Part shown: positions 1-6,293 of the stretch, in pieces | Position numbering within the stretch: the stretch's first letter is position 1 | How the letters are laid out: every line of letters starts with the position of its first letter | Source: Candidatus Woesearchaeota archaeon | Lineage (GTDB): Archaea; Nanobdellota; Nanobdellia; Woesearchaeales; UBA525 | Length of the DNA: 17,128 nt | Direction: 5' to 3' | Assembly: GCA_018221165.1 (NCBI GenBank) | Contig: JAAOYD010000056.1 | Location: 1 to 17,128, forward strand | Notes under the pieces: generated by a model | Seen by the model: only the letters and a program-made list of their open reading frames with translations | What the model was told of the DNA's origin: nothing | The model's database searches: none | Program-made: the position numbers and the translations under genes

Positions 1-707
1 GTGCACGTACTCGAACACGACAAAATCTCCTCACACACACCATTATTCCACGTATACCCAGTGTTACACGCATAACAATCCTGGTTGCTCGGACACCCAG
101 CAGTCACCTCATAACTATGCGCCGGCGCAGTAGAACGACAATTCGGCTCGGTCGTACAACTCGCCTCGCAACTCCCCGATTCGCAATTCCCCCCCGGACA
201 ATACGTCCCATCAGAACGCTCAGTGTTCACACAGGAATAACTCGCAGAACACGAATCAATCGTACACACTTCGCCATCGTTGCAATCACCAACATCATGA
301 CAATCGACACTTTCGCACGACCCCCAGACACAACTGGACGAACACGACTGGAGACCAGGATCGGGAGAATAGCAGAGCTGGGTGTCGGGAGGCGTGCAAT
401 AAATCTGCGGGACACAGGTGCCCGACGGAGCGCCGCAGCAATTACCACTGACGCACTGCCCATTCGCTGAACACGAATCCCCATTCGGCGTGCCACAATC
501 CTCTGGGCACCAATCACCCGTGCCGTAATCATCCTCATCTAAGCCACGATCACAAGTCAAATCACCACAATAAGCATCTAAACAATCACCACAAGTTACG
601 TGACTTTCTCCAACATCGCAAACCCCATCACCGTTACAAGCTAGAACTCCAGGGAAAAAAATAAGAAGAACAAGAAAAGGTAAAAACGCTTTCACAACCC
701 ACCTCAT
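1..707 (-). CDS. Cysteine-rich exported surface protein (partial, C-terminus beyond window edge)
   Basis: The frame is open from an ATG at 707 to the left edge, giving 235 complete codons and no stop, so the C-terminus is missing. Residues 1-23 form a signal peptide: basic start (MRWVVK), hydrophobic core, then VLA before Cys24. That site could be ordinary signal peptidase cleavage or a weak lipobox. The mature part holds 34 cysteines in about 210 residues. Two N-terminal units follow the pattern C-x-GDG-x-C-D-x-G-E...C-x-x-C (first one CNGDGVCDVGE), known from many bacterial and archaeal secreted proteins. A later segment, CNDGEVCTIDSC, is another common extracellular Cys motif. Aspartates between the cysteines suggest calcium binding; this is inferred. 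It is probably a disulfide-stabilised cell-surface protein, of unknown specific function. T-ending codons (tgt, gat, ggt) are more frequent than in the housekeeping genes. It follows the next surface gene on the same strand but has its own TATA box. Confidence 0.85.
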   Translation of the reverse strand, partial: MRWVVKAFLPFLVLLIFFPGVLACNGDGVCDVGESHVTCGDCLDAYCGDLTCDRGLDEDDYGTGDWCPEDCGTPNGDSCSANGQCVSGNCCGAPSGTCVPQIYCTPPDTQLCYSPDPGLQSCSSSCVWGSCESVDCHDVGDCNDGEVCTIDSCSASYSCVNTERSDGTYCPGGNCESGSCEASCTTEPNCRSTAPAHSYEVTAGCPSNQDCYACNTGYTWNNGVCEEILSCSSTC

Positions 708-731
708 AATACACTCTAAAGAGAAGAAGTT

Positions 732-737
732 TTTAAA
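732..737 (-). promoter_or_regulatory. TATA box of the cysteine-rich gene
   Basis: TTTAAA (minus strand CATTTAAAAAC) is centred about 27 bases upstream of the ATG at 707. That spacing puts the transcription start at or next to the start codon. No Shine-Dalgarno sequence is present, which fits a leaderless mRNA. Confidence 0.6.
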
Positions 738-740
738 TGT

Positions 741-3044
741 TTAGCCATCATTCCACGTGGGGTTGAAATCCATATCAGGCGCGCCACCAGATTGCCCTCC
801 ATAGAGTTCAGGATTCGCCTTGATAAAATTGAACATGAAATCATTTTTAATCATATCATATACTCTGAGCATTGGCTCTTCTCCAGGACGAAAATCAACA
901 GGACCGCAGCTTAAGCCATCATATACTCGAAAAGTCGAATCCCCAAATGCATCATTATCCCACTGTACTGGATCAAAATCAGGACAATATTCGGAGTTTC
1001 CAGGCACACCATCAGCTCTTGCTTCAAACCACGCAACAATCCCACTAATGTCATCAAATTCTCCTTGCATCACTGGATCATTCCATAATTCTGTTGCTAA
1101 GTCAAGTGTGTAACTCCTTGTTCCCATGTCGCCGTTGATTATAGCACGAGCTTCCGTATCACTCAAGAAGAATCTTGCGTCATTGGTTGGGAAGTAGAGA
1201 TCGATATATTCTCTGATTTGGTCGTCGATACTCGGCCCACTTGGCCCAATCCTTTTCGCCATGACGACGCTGCCGTCGCCGCTGTGGTTGTCGACGACGC
1301 TGCCGTAGGCGATGACGCCTTCGTCATCTTGCACGCCGCTTGCGTCGCTCGTGATGCGCGCCCAGCCGTCGGTGATGTCAGTATTGCCGTAGGCTTTGTT
1401 GAGTTGGGTCATGTCCCACGGCGCGAGCGTCTTCTGGATGGTATCCACAAGCGTGGCGCCATCGTAGAGTTCAATGGTGGCGGTGCGCGTCTCGATGCTC
1501 GCGTTCACCAGGCCGATGTTCGTGCGAAAGCCCGTGTGGCGGTCGCTGCTCTGCTGGAGATGCGGCAACACGCCATACTGGTCACTCCCAATCGCGTGCT
1601 CGTCAACGCGCTGCCCAGGAAGACCCGCACCAAAGGTCTGGCCGTCCTCTGTCGTAAACGTCCGACTAAAGATTTGCATGTTCGACCCGGTCACCACAGC
1701 GCCTTTCACGCCATCAAGACCATACATCTGGAGAACCATGTCATCTTCTTGGAACAACTCGCCGTTCACCATCGGAATATTGTAGCTCGCAATACCACCG
1801 GGAAAGTTGTCTTGGCCTTCAAGCAAGAACGTACTCAAAAAATTATCAGTATTCAAACCGCCCCAATTCATCACATCAAGATCCGTGACCCACTCCGTGC
1901 CATTCGCACCAGGAAGACGCGCAGCCGCAGGAAGGAACACCGTCGTCGGCGTGTCAGCATGCGACTGTCCTTGATTATGCGTCGGGTCGCCACTCGCGTT
2001 ATCCACCACGCTGGAATCAACTAGGAAGTTCCCAATAGGCAAGTTGTGAGACGGCGTCACAGTCACATACGACCAAGCACGCGCAGGAATACCGAGCTTC
2101 GCATAAATATCGTTATACTGAAACCAACTCCCAGCAGGCAAGTCGAGGACGGTATCAGCAAGCACCGCGCCACCAGAACCCCGAATCGCAACATCAAACT
2201 CGACAGCGAAGGAATTCCCATTAACAACCCCAACATTCGTCCGGAAATGCTCAGCATCATGCGCTGTCGGCACCACCTGCGTCTTGCCAGCAGCAACAGC
2301 TTCGAAATCAACACCGGGGAACCCTTGCCCCATCGAACCCGGCGCGCCAGAAGGACGCACCGTCGACGTCCGCGAAAACACATACCCCTGGTCAGGATCA
2401 ATACCCTCCCAGTCATAAAACACCGCACCCGGCGCCACAAAATCGCCAAAACCCGCAAGCACGTTCTCAACACACACCTGCTCACCACGCGGCACATCCA
2501 ACTGAATAAACCGAGCAGCATCAACCGGCTGCGCAAGACTCCCCGGATACAACTTCAACACAACATTATCAGCACTATCCTGCACCGCACACATCGAGGA
2601 CGTCCAATGCGTCCCAAAACGACCGCTATTATCAGCACCAACAAACGCGCCATCAAGGGTCGGCAAATCAGCAGCATACGCACTCGGCGTGAACGCATCC
2701 ATAAGCACACCAGTCACCGGCGCGAACACCATAGCCGCACCCGCGGCCAGCAAACCAGCTTTGGCAAGCCGCGGCACGTGCCGCTGCAAGCTCGCATGTG
2801 CAGTATGTGCAGTAGAATAATCAGCAGGCGCAAACATGCCGCGCTCAACAACAAGATTCGGATTCTCAGGATGCGAGTCGACGACCTGTGCCGCCTGGAA
2901 CAAGTATTCCTGCCGACGGTCGACCTCCATCTCACTCACCATGACCTCTGCATCAATACTATCCATGCCACTCCTGCGCAACTCACGCACAACCGCAAGC
3001 TCTAACGCAGAACGCTCAGTCTCGGTTTCAACAGTGGACAGCAT
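741..3044 (-). CDS. Large exported surface protein with a duplicated bacterial-type beta-sandwich unit
   Basis: A 767-residue protein. I chose the ATG at 3044 because GAGGTG lies six bases upstream; a TTG at 3068 has no such site. Residues 1-90 are soluble and helical, with a charged patch around EMEVDRRQEYLF. At about 93-124 comes a signal-like hydrophobic helix ending SAYA-AD, so nearly 100 residues precede the export signal, which is odd. The exported part is a two-domain unit present twice. Copy A spans about 131-362 (SRTSTVR...GQGFPG at 224-244, FRTNVGVVN at 267-275, SSVVDNASGDP at 344-354). Copy B spans about 367-602 (SRTFTTE at 460-466, FRTNIGLVN at 506-514, GSVVDNHSGDG at 581-591). 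Such FRTN-x-G-x-VN...VVDN-x-SGD domains are, from memory, common in secreted bacterial proteins and rare in archaea. The C-terminal 165 residues are unrecognised and contain one Cys pair. It is likely surface adhesion or structure, possibly acquired from bacteria. Confidence 0.8.
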   Translation of the reverse strand: MLSTVETETERSALELAVVRELRRSGMDSIDAEVMVSEMEVDRRQEYLFQAAQVVDSHPENPNLVVERGMFAPADYSTAHTAHASLQRHVPRLAKAGLLAAGAAMVFAPVTGVLMDAFTPSAYAADLPTLDGAFVGADNSGRFGTHWTSSMCAVQDSADNVVLKLYPGSLAQPVDAARFIQLDVPRGEQVCVENVLAGFGDFVAPGAVFYDWEGIDPDQGYVFSRTSTVRPSGAPGSMGQGFPGVDFEAVAAGKTQVVPTAHDAEHFRTNVGVVNGNSFAVEFDVAIRGSGGAVLADTVLDLPAGSWFQYNDIYAKLGIPARAWSYVTVTPSHNLPIGNFLVDSSVVDNASGDPTHNQGQSHADTPTTVFLPAAARLPGANGTEWVTDLDVMNWGGLNTDNFLSTFLLEGQDNFPGGIASYNIPMVNGELFQEDDMVLQMYGLDGVKGAVVTGSNMQIFSRTFTTEDGQTFGAGLPGQRVDEHAIGSDQYGVLPHLQQSSDRHTGFRTNIGLVNASIETRTATIELYDGATLVDTIQKTLAPWDMTQLNKAYGNTDITDGWARITSDASGVQDDEGVIAYGSVVDNHSGDGSVVMAKRIGPSGPSIDDQIREYIDLYFPTNDARFFLSDTEARAIINGDMGTRSYTLDLATELWNDPVMQGEFDDISGIVAWFEARADGVPGNSEYCPDFDPVQWDNDAFGDSTFRVYDGLSCGPVDFRPGEEPMLRVYDMIKNDFMFNFIKANPELYGGQSGGAPDMDFNPTWNDG

Positions 3045-3087
3045 CAATAACACCTCAGTAAGTACCAAGAACAGTACCCTTCCACCC

Positions 3088-3095
3088 TTTTAAAG
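3088..3095 (-). promoter_or_regulatory. TATA box of the large surface protein gene
   Basis: CTTTAAAA on the minus strand predicts transcription from about position 3066. That leaves a leader of about 22 bases, just long enough to carry the GAGGTG ribosome site and the ATG at 3044. This supports the shorter start. Confidence 0.5.
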
Positions 3096-3175
3096 TTTTC
3101 GCTTTTCACAACTCACAAGGAGTGACGTACGAAAAGGTATTTTATGTGAGGTAGCAAGACAACTCATTTAAAAGA

Positions 3176-3195
3176 GTTTGTACTGCAATACAAAC
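3176..3195. promoter_or_regulatory. 20-base near-palindrome upstream of the DUF4143 ATPase TATA box
   Basis: GTTTGTA and TACAAAC are perfect 7-base inverted arms around CTGCAA; 18 of the 20 positions are symmetric. The dyad ends one base before the TATA box of the ATPase gene, a position suited to an operator or activator site. No cognate regulator is identified. Confidence 0.4.
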
Positions 3196-3196
3196 A

Positions 3197-3204
3197 TTTA
3201 TAAA
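3197..3204 (+). promoter_or_regulatory. TATA box of the DUF4143 ATPase gene
   Basis: TTTATAAA is centred about 26 bases before the ATG at 3226 and predicts a leaderless transcript. It is the main reason to prefer 3226 over the in-frame TTG at 3178, which lies upstream of this box. Confidence 0.65.
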
Positions 3205-3225
3205 AAAACAACACTCACCCCCTTC

Positions 3226-4335
3226 ATGCAAGACAGTTTACGCGCAGTGGTACAGACAAGCTTCTCACAAACAGGAATCCTCCGAAAAAAATACGTAGAC
3301 AAGATTGAGCAATGGCTCTCACGACCAGAAATTATCATCATTAAGGGTGTACGTCGCTCAGGAAAAACAACAATTCTTCAACAAGTCGCTGCACGCACAA
3401 CAAAAAAGTCAGTATACGTCAATTTTGACGACTACCGCCTCATTCCCCACCTCTCACTCAAACTACTCGATGAAATCATAGAAACGTATAAGGATACTAA
3501 CTTCTTTTTCTTCGATGAAATACAAAAAATACCGCAGTTCGAAAGCTGGCTCAGGACACACTACGATATCAAAACGCACAAGAAATTCATCATCAGCGGA
3601 TCCAATATCTCGCTCCTCTCACCAGCACTCGGCACCGTACTCACTGGCAGAAACATCACATTTGAAATCTTCCCCTTGGACCCAACAGAAATTGCAACGT
3701 TCAACACTTCTTTTGACGACTACCTGCAGTATGGCGGTTTCCCAGAAATAGTCCTAGAACCAGACTTCAAAAAAAAGCGACAACTTCTCACACAATACTT
3801 CAACGACATCCTCCTCAGAGACATCATTGAAAAACACAACATCACCCCCGTCCAACAATTCAAAGCAGTAGCGCAATACATCATCACAAACACCGGACTC
3901 AAAATCAGCGCGAACAAACTCGCAAAAGAACTTGGTATCAATAGTCGCACAGCAGAAAATTATCTCTCACACATGGTTGACGCCTACCTCATCTTTGAAG
4001 TCCCGTTCTTCTCACACAGTGCAAAAACGAAATACGTCGCAGGACGAGCATCAAAATATTACGCGATAGACAATGGACTCACAACAGCACTCGCTACACG
4101 AACCAACAAAGGACATCTCTTCGAAGCGATAGTCGCACAAGTCTTACGCGAACGAGGAGAGCTCTATTACTGGACAGGTAAGAAAGAAGTCGACTTTATC
4201 CAAAAAAACACTGCATATCAAATTTCACTCACCACCGTCGAAAAAGGCGCATTCACAGAGCTCAAGCAACATGCGAAACACATCAAACACACAATTACCA
4301 TTACGCCGCGGACGATATCGCAACTCTTTGAATGA
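3226..4335 (+). CDS. AAA ATPase of the AAA_14/DUF4143 family
   Basis: A 369-residue ATPase. Walker A is GVRRSGKTT at 41-49 and Walker B is FFFFDEIQ at about 93-99. A sensor-like ISGSN sits at 123-127, followed by the winged-helix segment ISANKLAKELGINSRTAENY at about 227-246. The C-terminal DUF4143 part (about 296-336) has a nuclease-like core, GKKEVDF then YQIS, where active PD-(D/E)XK enzymes would show E-x-K. Nuclease activity is therefore unlikely, as is usual for this family. Its length is normal. The family is widespread in archaea and bacteria, often in variable islands near toxin-antitoxin genes; its biological role is unsettled. It stands alone here, with its own TATA box and an adjacent dyad. 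The predicted product is cytoplasmic. Family confidence is high, function confidence low. Confidence 0.93.
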   Translation: MQDSLRAVVQTSFSQTGILRKKYVDKIEQWLSRPEIIIIKGVRRSGKTTILQQVAARTTKKSVYVNFDDYRLIPHLSLKLLDEIIETYKDTNFFFFDEIQKIPQFESWLRTHYDIKTHKKFIISGSNISLLSPALGTVLTGRNITFEIFPLDPTEIATFNTSFDDYLQYGGFPEIVLEPDFKKKRQLLTQYFNDILLRDIIEKHNITPVQQFKAVAQYIITNTGLKISANKLAKELGINSRTAENYLSHMVDAYLIFEVPFFSHSAKTKYVAGRASKYYAIDNGLTTALATRTNKGHLFEAIVAQVLRERGELYYWTGKKEVDFIQKNTAYQISLTTVEKGAFTELKQHAKHIKHTITITPRTISQLFE

Positions 4336-4342
4336 AACGCAT

Positions 4343-4354
4343 TTTCCCGGGAAA
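4343..4354. repeat. 12-base perfect palindrome after the ATPase gene
   Basis: TTTCCCGGGAAA is a perfect dyad eight bases after the ATPase stop codon. Its last three bases overlap the left arm of the longer inverted repeat that spans this gap. It could be a protein-binding site; with no loop and no following T-tract it is a poor terminator. Confidence 0.4.
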
Positions 4355-4435
4355 CAACCTTTTACCTGCAAATCCTGGTAAATAGCTTATAAAGACAGAT
4401 AGATATTTTCTCATTAAGAACAATAAAGGTTGTTT
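4352..4435. repeat. 11-base inverted repeat bracketing the space upstream of the nucleotidyltransferase gene
   Basis: AAACAACCTTT at 4352-4362 and its exact reverse complement AAAGGTTGTTT at 4425-4435 enclose 62 bases. The interior contains a smaller inverted repeat (TTTACC/GGTAAA) and a TATA-like CTTATAAAG. The right arm is followed by two more T residues. It may be a regulatory hairpin or operator pair. Confidence 0.4.
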
Positions 4436-4471
4436 TTCAATTAGTGGTTCGCAATAGGAGCAATGCAAACC

Positions 4472-4480
4472 AATATATAC
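4472..4480 (+). promoter_or_regulatory. TATA box of the nucleotidyltransferase gene
   Basis: AATATATAC is centred about 31 bases before the ATG at 4507, predicting transcription from about 4502 and an almost leaderless message. A 10-base palindrome (TTAATATTAA, 4490-4499) lies between box and start, where a repressor such as the product's own HTH could bind. Confidence 0.45.
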
Positions 4481-4506
4481 CAAAAGTGATTAATATTAAC
4501 CATAAA

Positions 4507-5052
4507 ATGGATAATAGCGCACGCATCCTTCTCTATCTCGCGAAGAACAGAGAGCGAACATTCACCATGCACGGCCTCGCGAAAGAACTCGGCATTCCGT
4601 ACATGACCTTTCATCGAACCATCAAACGCATCGCACAGCTCCTCACCATCACGACCATCGGTCGCGCGAAAACGCTCGCTCTCAAACACCAAGATATCCT
4701 CGCATCCCACCTCGCGATTGCGTCATGGCAAGAAAGGAAAGAATTCCTCAACAACAACCCACTCATCGATAACATCCAAAAGGAACTCACCGGCATCGCC
4801 CTCCTCTTCGGCAGCTACGCGAAAGGAACAGCGACAGCAACAAGCGACATCGACCTCCTCCTTATCGACGCCGAAAAACATTCGTTCACAAAGCACGAAA
4901 CGTTATATAAGAAAAAAATCAACCCGATGTTCATCACGAAAGAAGAATTCGTGCTTATGCTCAAAGAACGTGATGAAAATGTCGCGAAACAAGCGCTCAA
5001 GCATCACATCGTCCTCAAGAACGCAGCGGCCTTCTGGAAAACGACACTTTGA
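4507..5052 (+). CDS. HTH-fused minimal nucleotidyltransferase (MNT), antitoxin-like
   Basis: A 181-residue protein. Residues 5-50 look like a winged or simple HTH (MHGLAKELGIPYMTFHRTIK). The MNT core follows at about 97-175, with the signature GSYAKGTATATSDIDLLLI at 102-120; Asp114 and Asp116 are the metal ligands. The end (FITKEEF...HHIVLKNAAAFWK) is typical of archaeal HTH-MNT proteins. MNT proteins transfer nucleotides, and in HEPN/MNT pairs MntA modifies and silences the HEPN partner; that role is known from homologues, not shown here. The ATG at 4507 was chosen over an upstream GTG at 4444 because the TATA box lies at 4472-4480. The HEPN gene starts 22 bases after the stop, so the two form an operon. 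The fused HTH suggests autoregulation. Confidence 0.88.
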   Translation: MDNSARILLYLAKNRERTFTMHGLAKELGIPYMTFHRTIKRIAQLLTITTIGRAKTLALKHQDILASHLAIASWQERKEFLNNNPLIDNIQKELTGIALLFGSYAKGTATATSDIDLLLIDAEKHSFTKHETLYKKKINPMFITKEEFVLMLKERDENVAKQALKHHIVLKNAAAFWKTTL

Positions 5053-5074
5053 AGCGAACCTCAAAGAAGGGACT

Positions 5075-5530
5075 GTGAGAACATCAACGCAAACATTCAA
5101 GATAAAGCTCTTCTTGGAAAAGGCGGAGAACAGCCTGCTCATCGCGAAACATCTCAAAGAGGAGTGTCCAGAAGGGACACGACACCATTGGCAGTACTGG
5201 GCAATCACCATCACCTACTACGCGATGCTCTACGCGGCAAAAGCGGCAATCCTTCAGAAAGGCTATGAGGTCAAGACTCACGAGGCTGCGCGGAACGCAC
5301 TCACACTGCTCATTCCCAATGAACGTGAAAAGCACGATCTGGAACTGCTCGGGAAAACTTTTCTCGAAGACCGCCACATCACCTATTTCGAAGAAGCGAT
5401 GACAATCAGTCAGACGGCACGCTATCAAGCGCGACCGAGCTACACAGAACGACAACTGAAAGATATCTTCGAGAAAGCACGGGAATTCATCGCGACTATT
5501 AGTCTCACTGAAAACCATAAAAACTGTTGA
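5075..5530 (+). CDS. HEPN-domain protein paired with the nucleotidyltransferase
   Basis: A 151-residue all-helical protein starting at GTG 5075, preceded by an AGAAGG ribosome site. The frame stays open further upstream but runs inside the nucleotidyltransferase gene with no domain match there. The segment YWAITITYYAMLYAAKAAIL at 41-60, then KGYEVKTHE, matches the PF05168-type HEPN helix pair. No R-x4-6-H RNase motif is present anywhere; the equivalent C-terminal segment reads TARYQARPSY. It may therefore be a non-RNase HEPN that positions substrate for the MNT partner, or a toxin with another mechanism. Tandem MNT-HEPN gene pairs are a classic toxin-antitoxin arrangement. Three copies of a TGATTCA half-site begin at its stop codon. 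Confidence 0.82.
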   Translation: MRTSTQTFKIKLFLEKAENSLLIAKHLKEECPEGTRHHWQYWAITITYYAMLYAAKAAILQKGYEVKTHEAARNALTLLIPNEREKHDLELLGKTFLEDRHITYFEEAMTISQTARYQARPSYTERQLKDIFEKAREFIATISLTENHKNC

Positions 5531-5555
5531 TTCATTCTTGAATCATATGATTCAA
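5528..5555. repeat. Triple TGATTCA dyad, including an 18-base perfect palindrome
   Basis: TGATTCA at 5528-5534, its reverse complement TGAATCA at 5539-5545, and TGATTCA at 5548-5554. The last two lie inside the perfect palindrome TTGAATCATATGATTCAA (5538-5555). The first copy overlaps the HEPN stop codon. It sits between convergent genes, so it may be a protein-binding array or a two-way terminator; no T-tract follows the full dyad. Confidence 0.5.
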
Positions 5556-5612
5556 ATCCTAGTCACCGTCGACGAAGCAGCAATAACAAAAGCGCAAAGA
5601 ATAATTGGAAAA

Positions 5613-5870
5613 CTAATGGAACAATTCATAGATGGCGTCTTTTGCACGCTCATATCCTTGAGAAATGTCAGCAGCACAACCCTCATAAATGAGCCTATCA
5701 ATACGGCGTGTATCATCAACGCAACGATAACCCCCCCATATCAAAAGACCAGTAACTGCTGTGATAAGTAATTTATCGAATCCACTTGTGCGACGCCGCG
5801 GATCACGGACTGTTTTTTGCGGAACAGAGGTTTTTTCCGAAATTAGCTCATATTGAGATAGTGAACGCAT
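5613..5870 (-). CDS. Small single-span membrane protein, unknown
   Basis: An 85-residue protein. Residues 1-32 are polar and basic (DPRRRTSG), a probable transmembrane helix follows at about 33-50 (KLLITAVTGLLIWGGYRC), and the tail (about 51-85) is charged. The positive-inside rule places the N-terminus in the cytoplasm. I recognise no family. Evidence that it is real: a TTAAATA box 28 bases before its ATG, in the same geometry as the other genes, and a membrane-protein-like composition. It follows the RelE-like toxin on the same strand by 34 bases, so it could also be read from that operon. Small membrane proteins near toxin genes can be effectors, but nothing here shows it. Confidence 0.6.
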   Translation of the reverse strand: MRSLSQYELISEKTSVPQKTVRDPRRRTSGFDKLLITAVTGLLIWGGYRCVDDTRRIDRLIYEGCAADISQGYERAKDAIYELFH

Positions 5871-5894
5871 AGGCCGCTGGAAATCACTACGCGG

Positions 5895-5901
5895 TATTTA
5901 A
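5895..5901 (-). promoter_or_regulatory. TATA box of the small membrane protein gene
   Basis: TTAAATA on the minus strand is centred 28 bases before the ATG at 5870, just beyond the stop codon of the RelE-like gene. It predicts leaderless transcription and supports the small gene as real. Confidence 0.55.
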
Positions 5902-5904
5902 GGT

Positions 5905-6237
5905 TTACTTCTTCCGATAGCCAAATAACGCATCGTACTCAGCATGAGAAAGGATGTCGAGAATCAGCACTGCCTGCTCACCGCGCTCCTCACGGAAGGT
6001 ATACAACAAACGCCAGAAACTCGGCAACGGTACGCGAAAAAGTATGCTCACGCCAGCACTGAGATACGCCTGAGGAAACAAACGCTTCGCTACATGTTGT
6101 CCGTGATGAGGATTCTGCTTGAGTATAGGCACAAGCCGCTCGACAGCACGGAGCACGCTCCGTTCACTTTTCCTCGACGACCGTTCCAAAGAATCAAGAC
6201 GATGCTCAGCACTCCACGACAAGACAACAGCAACCAT
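5905..6237 (-). CDS. RelE/ParE-type toxin
   Basis: A 110-residue basic protein of typical RelE-superfamily length. It has two N-terminal helices (EHRLDSLERSSRKSERSVLRA) and then beta strands. The last strands, RLLYTF and AVLILDILSHAEYDALFGY, are the hallmark end of an archaeal RelE subgroup I recall as ending D/SH-x-EYD-x-LFGY. Characterised members cleave mRNA in the ribosomal A site; ParE relatives poison gyrase. Which applies here cannot be told. The ATG at 6237 has no ribosome site. The gene lies 56 bases downstream of the small partner gene 6294-6560 on the same strand, so the pair is read from the promoter at 6581-6590. Confidence in the toxin fold is good, in activity moderate. Confidence 0.8.
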   Translation of the reverse strand: MVAVVLSWSAEHRLDSLERSSRKSERSVLRAVERLVPILKQNPHHGQHVAKRLFPQAYLSAGVSILFRVPLPSFWRLLYTFREERGEQAVLILDILSHAEYDALFGYRKK

Positions 6238-6293
6238 AACGAGAAGGTAGTACTTAGTTACTTATGCGCTTCCCACCGAGGAGCGGAACATTT

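Noticed and set aside
1218..2024. A 268-codon open frame on the plus strand.
   Set aside because: It lies antisense inside the large surface protein gene, shows no domain, and has the Arg/His/Ala-rich composition of a mirror frame.
2046..3005. A 319-codon open frame on the plus strand.
   Set aside because: Full of Arg, Thr, His and Ile with no family pattern; it is the mirror of the N-terminal half of the surface protein, which has a promoter and ribosome site.
4718..5074. An N-terminal extension of the HEPN protein.
   Set aside because: The frame is open but low-complexity (Ser/Thr/Arg) and overlaps the nucleotidyltransferase gene; the HEPN domain begins after 5075.
5545..5570. TTCAAATCC resembling a tRNA T-loop.
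   Set aside because: The flanking bases cannot pair as a T-stem and no acceptor or anticodon arm is nearby. No tRNA or rRNA gene was found by eye.
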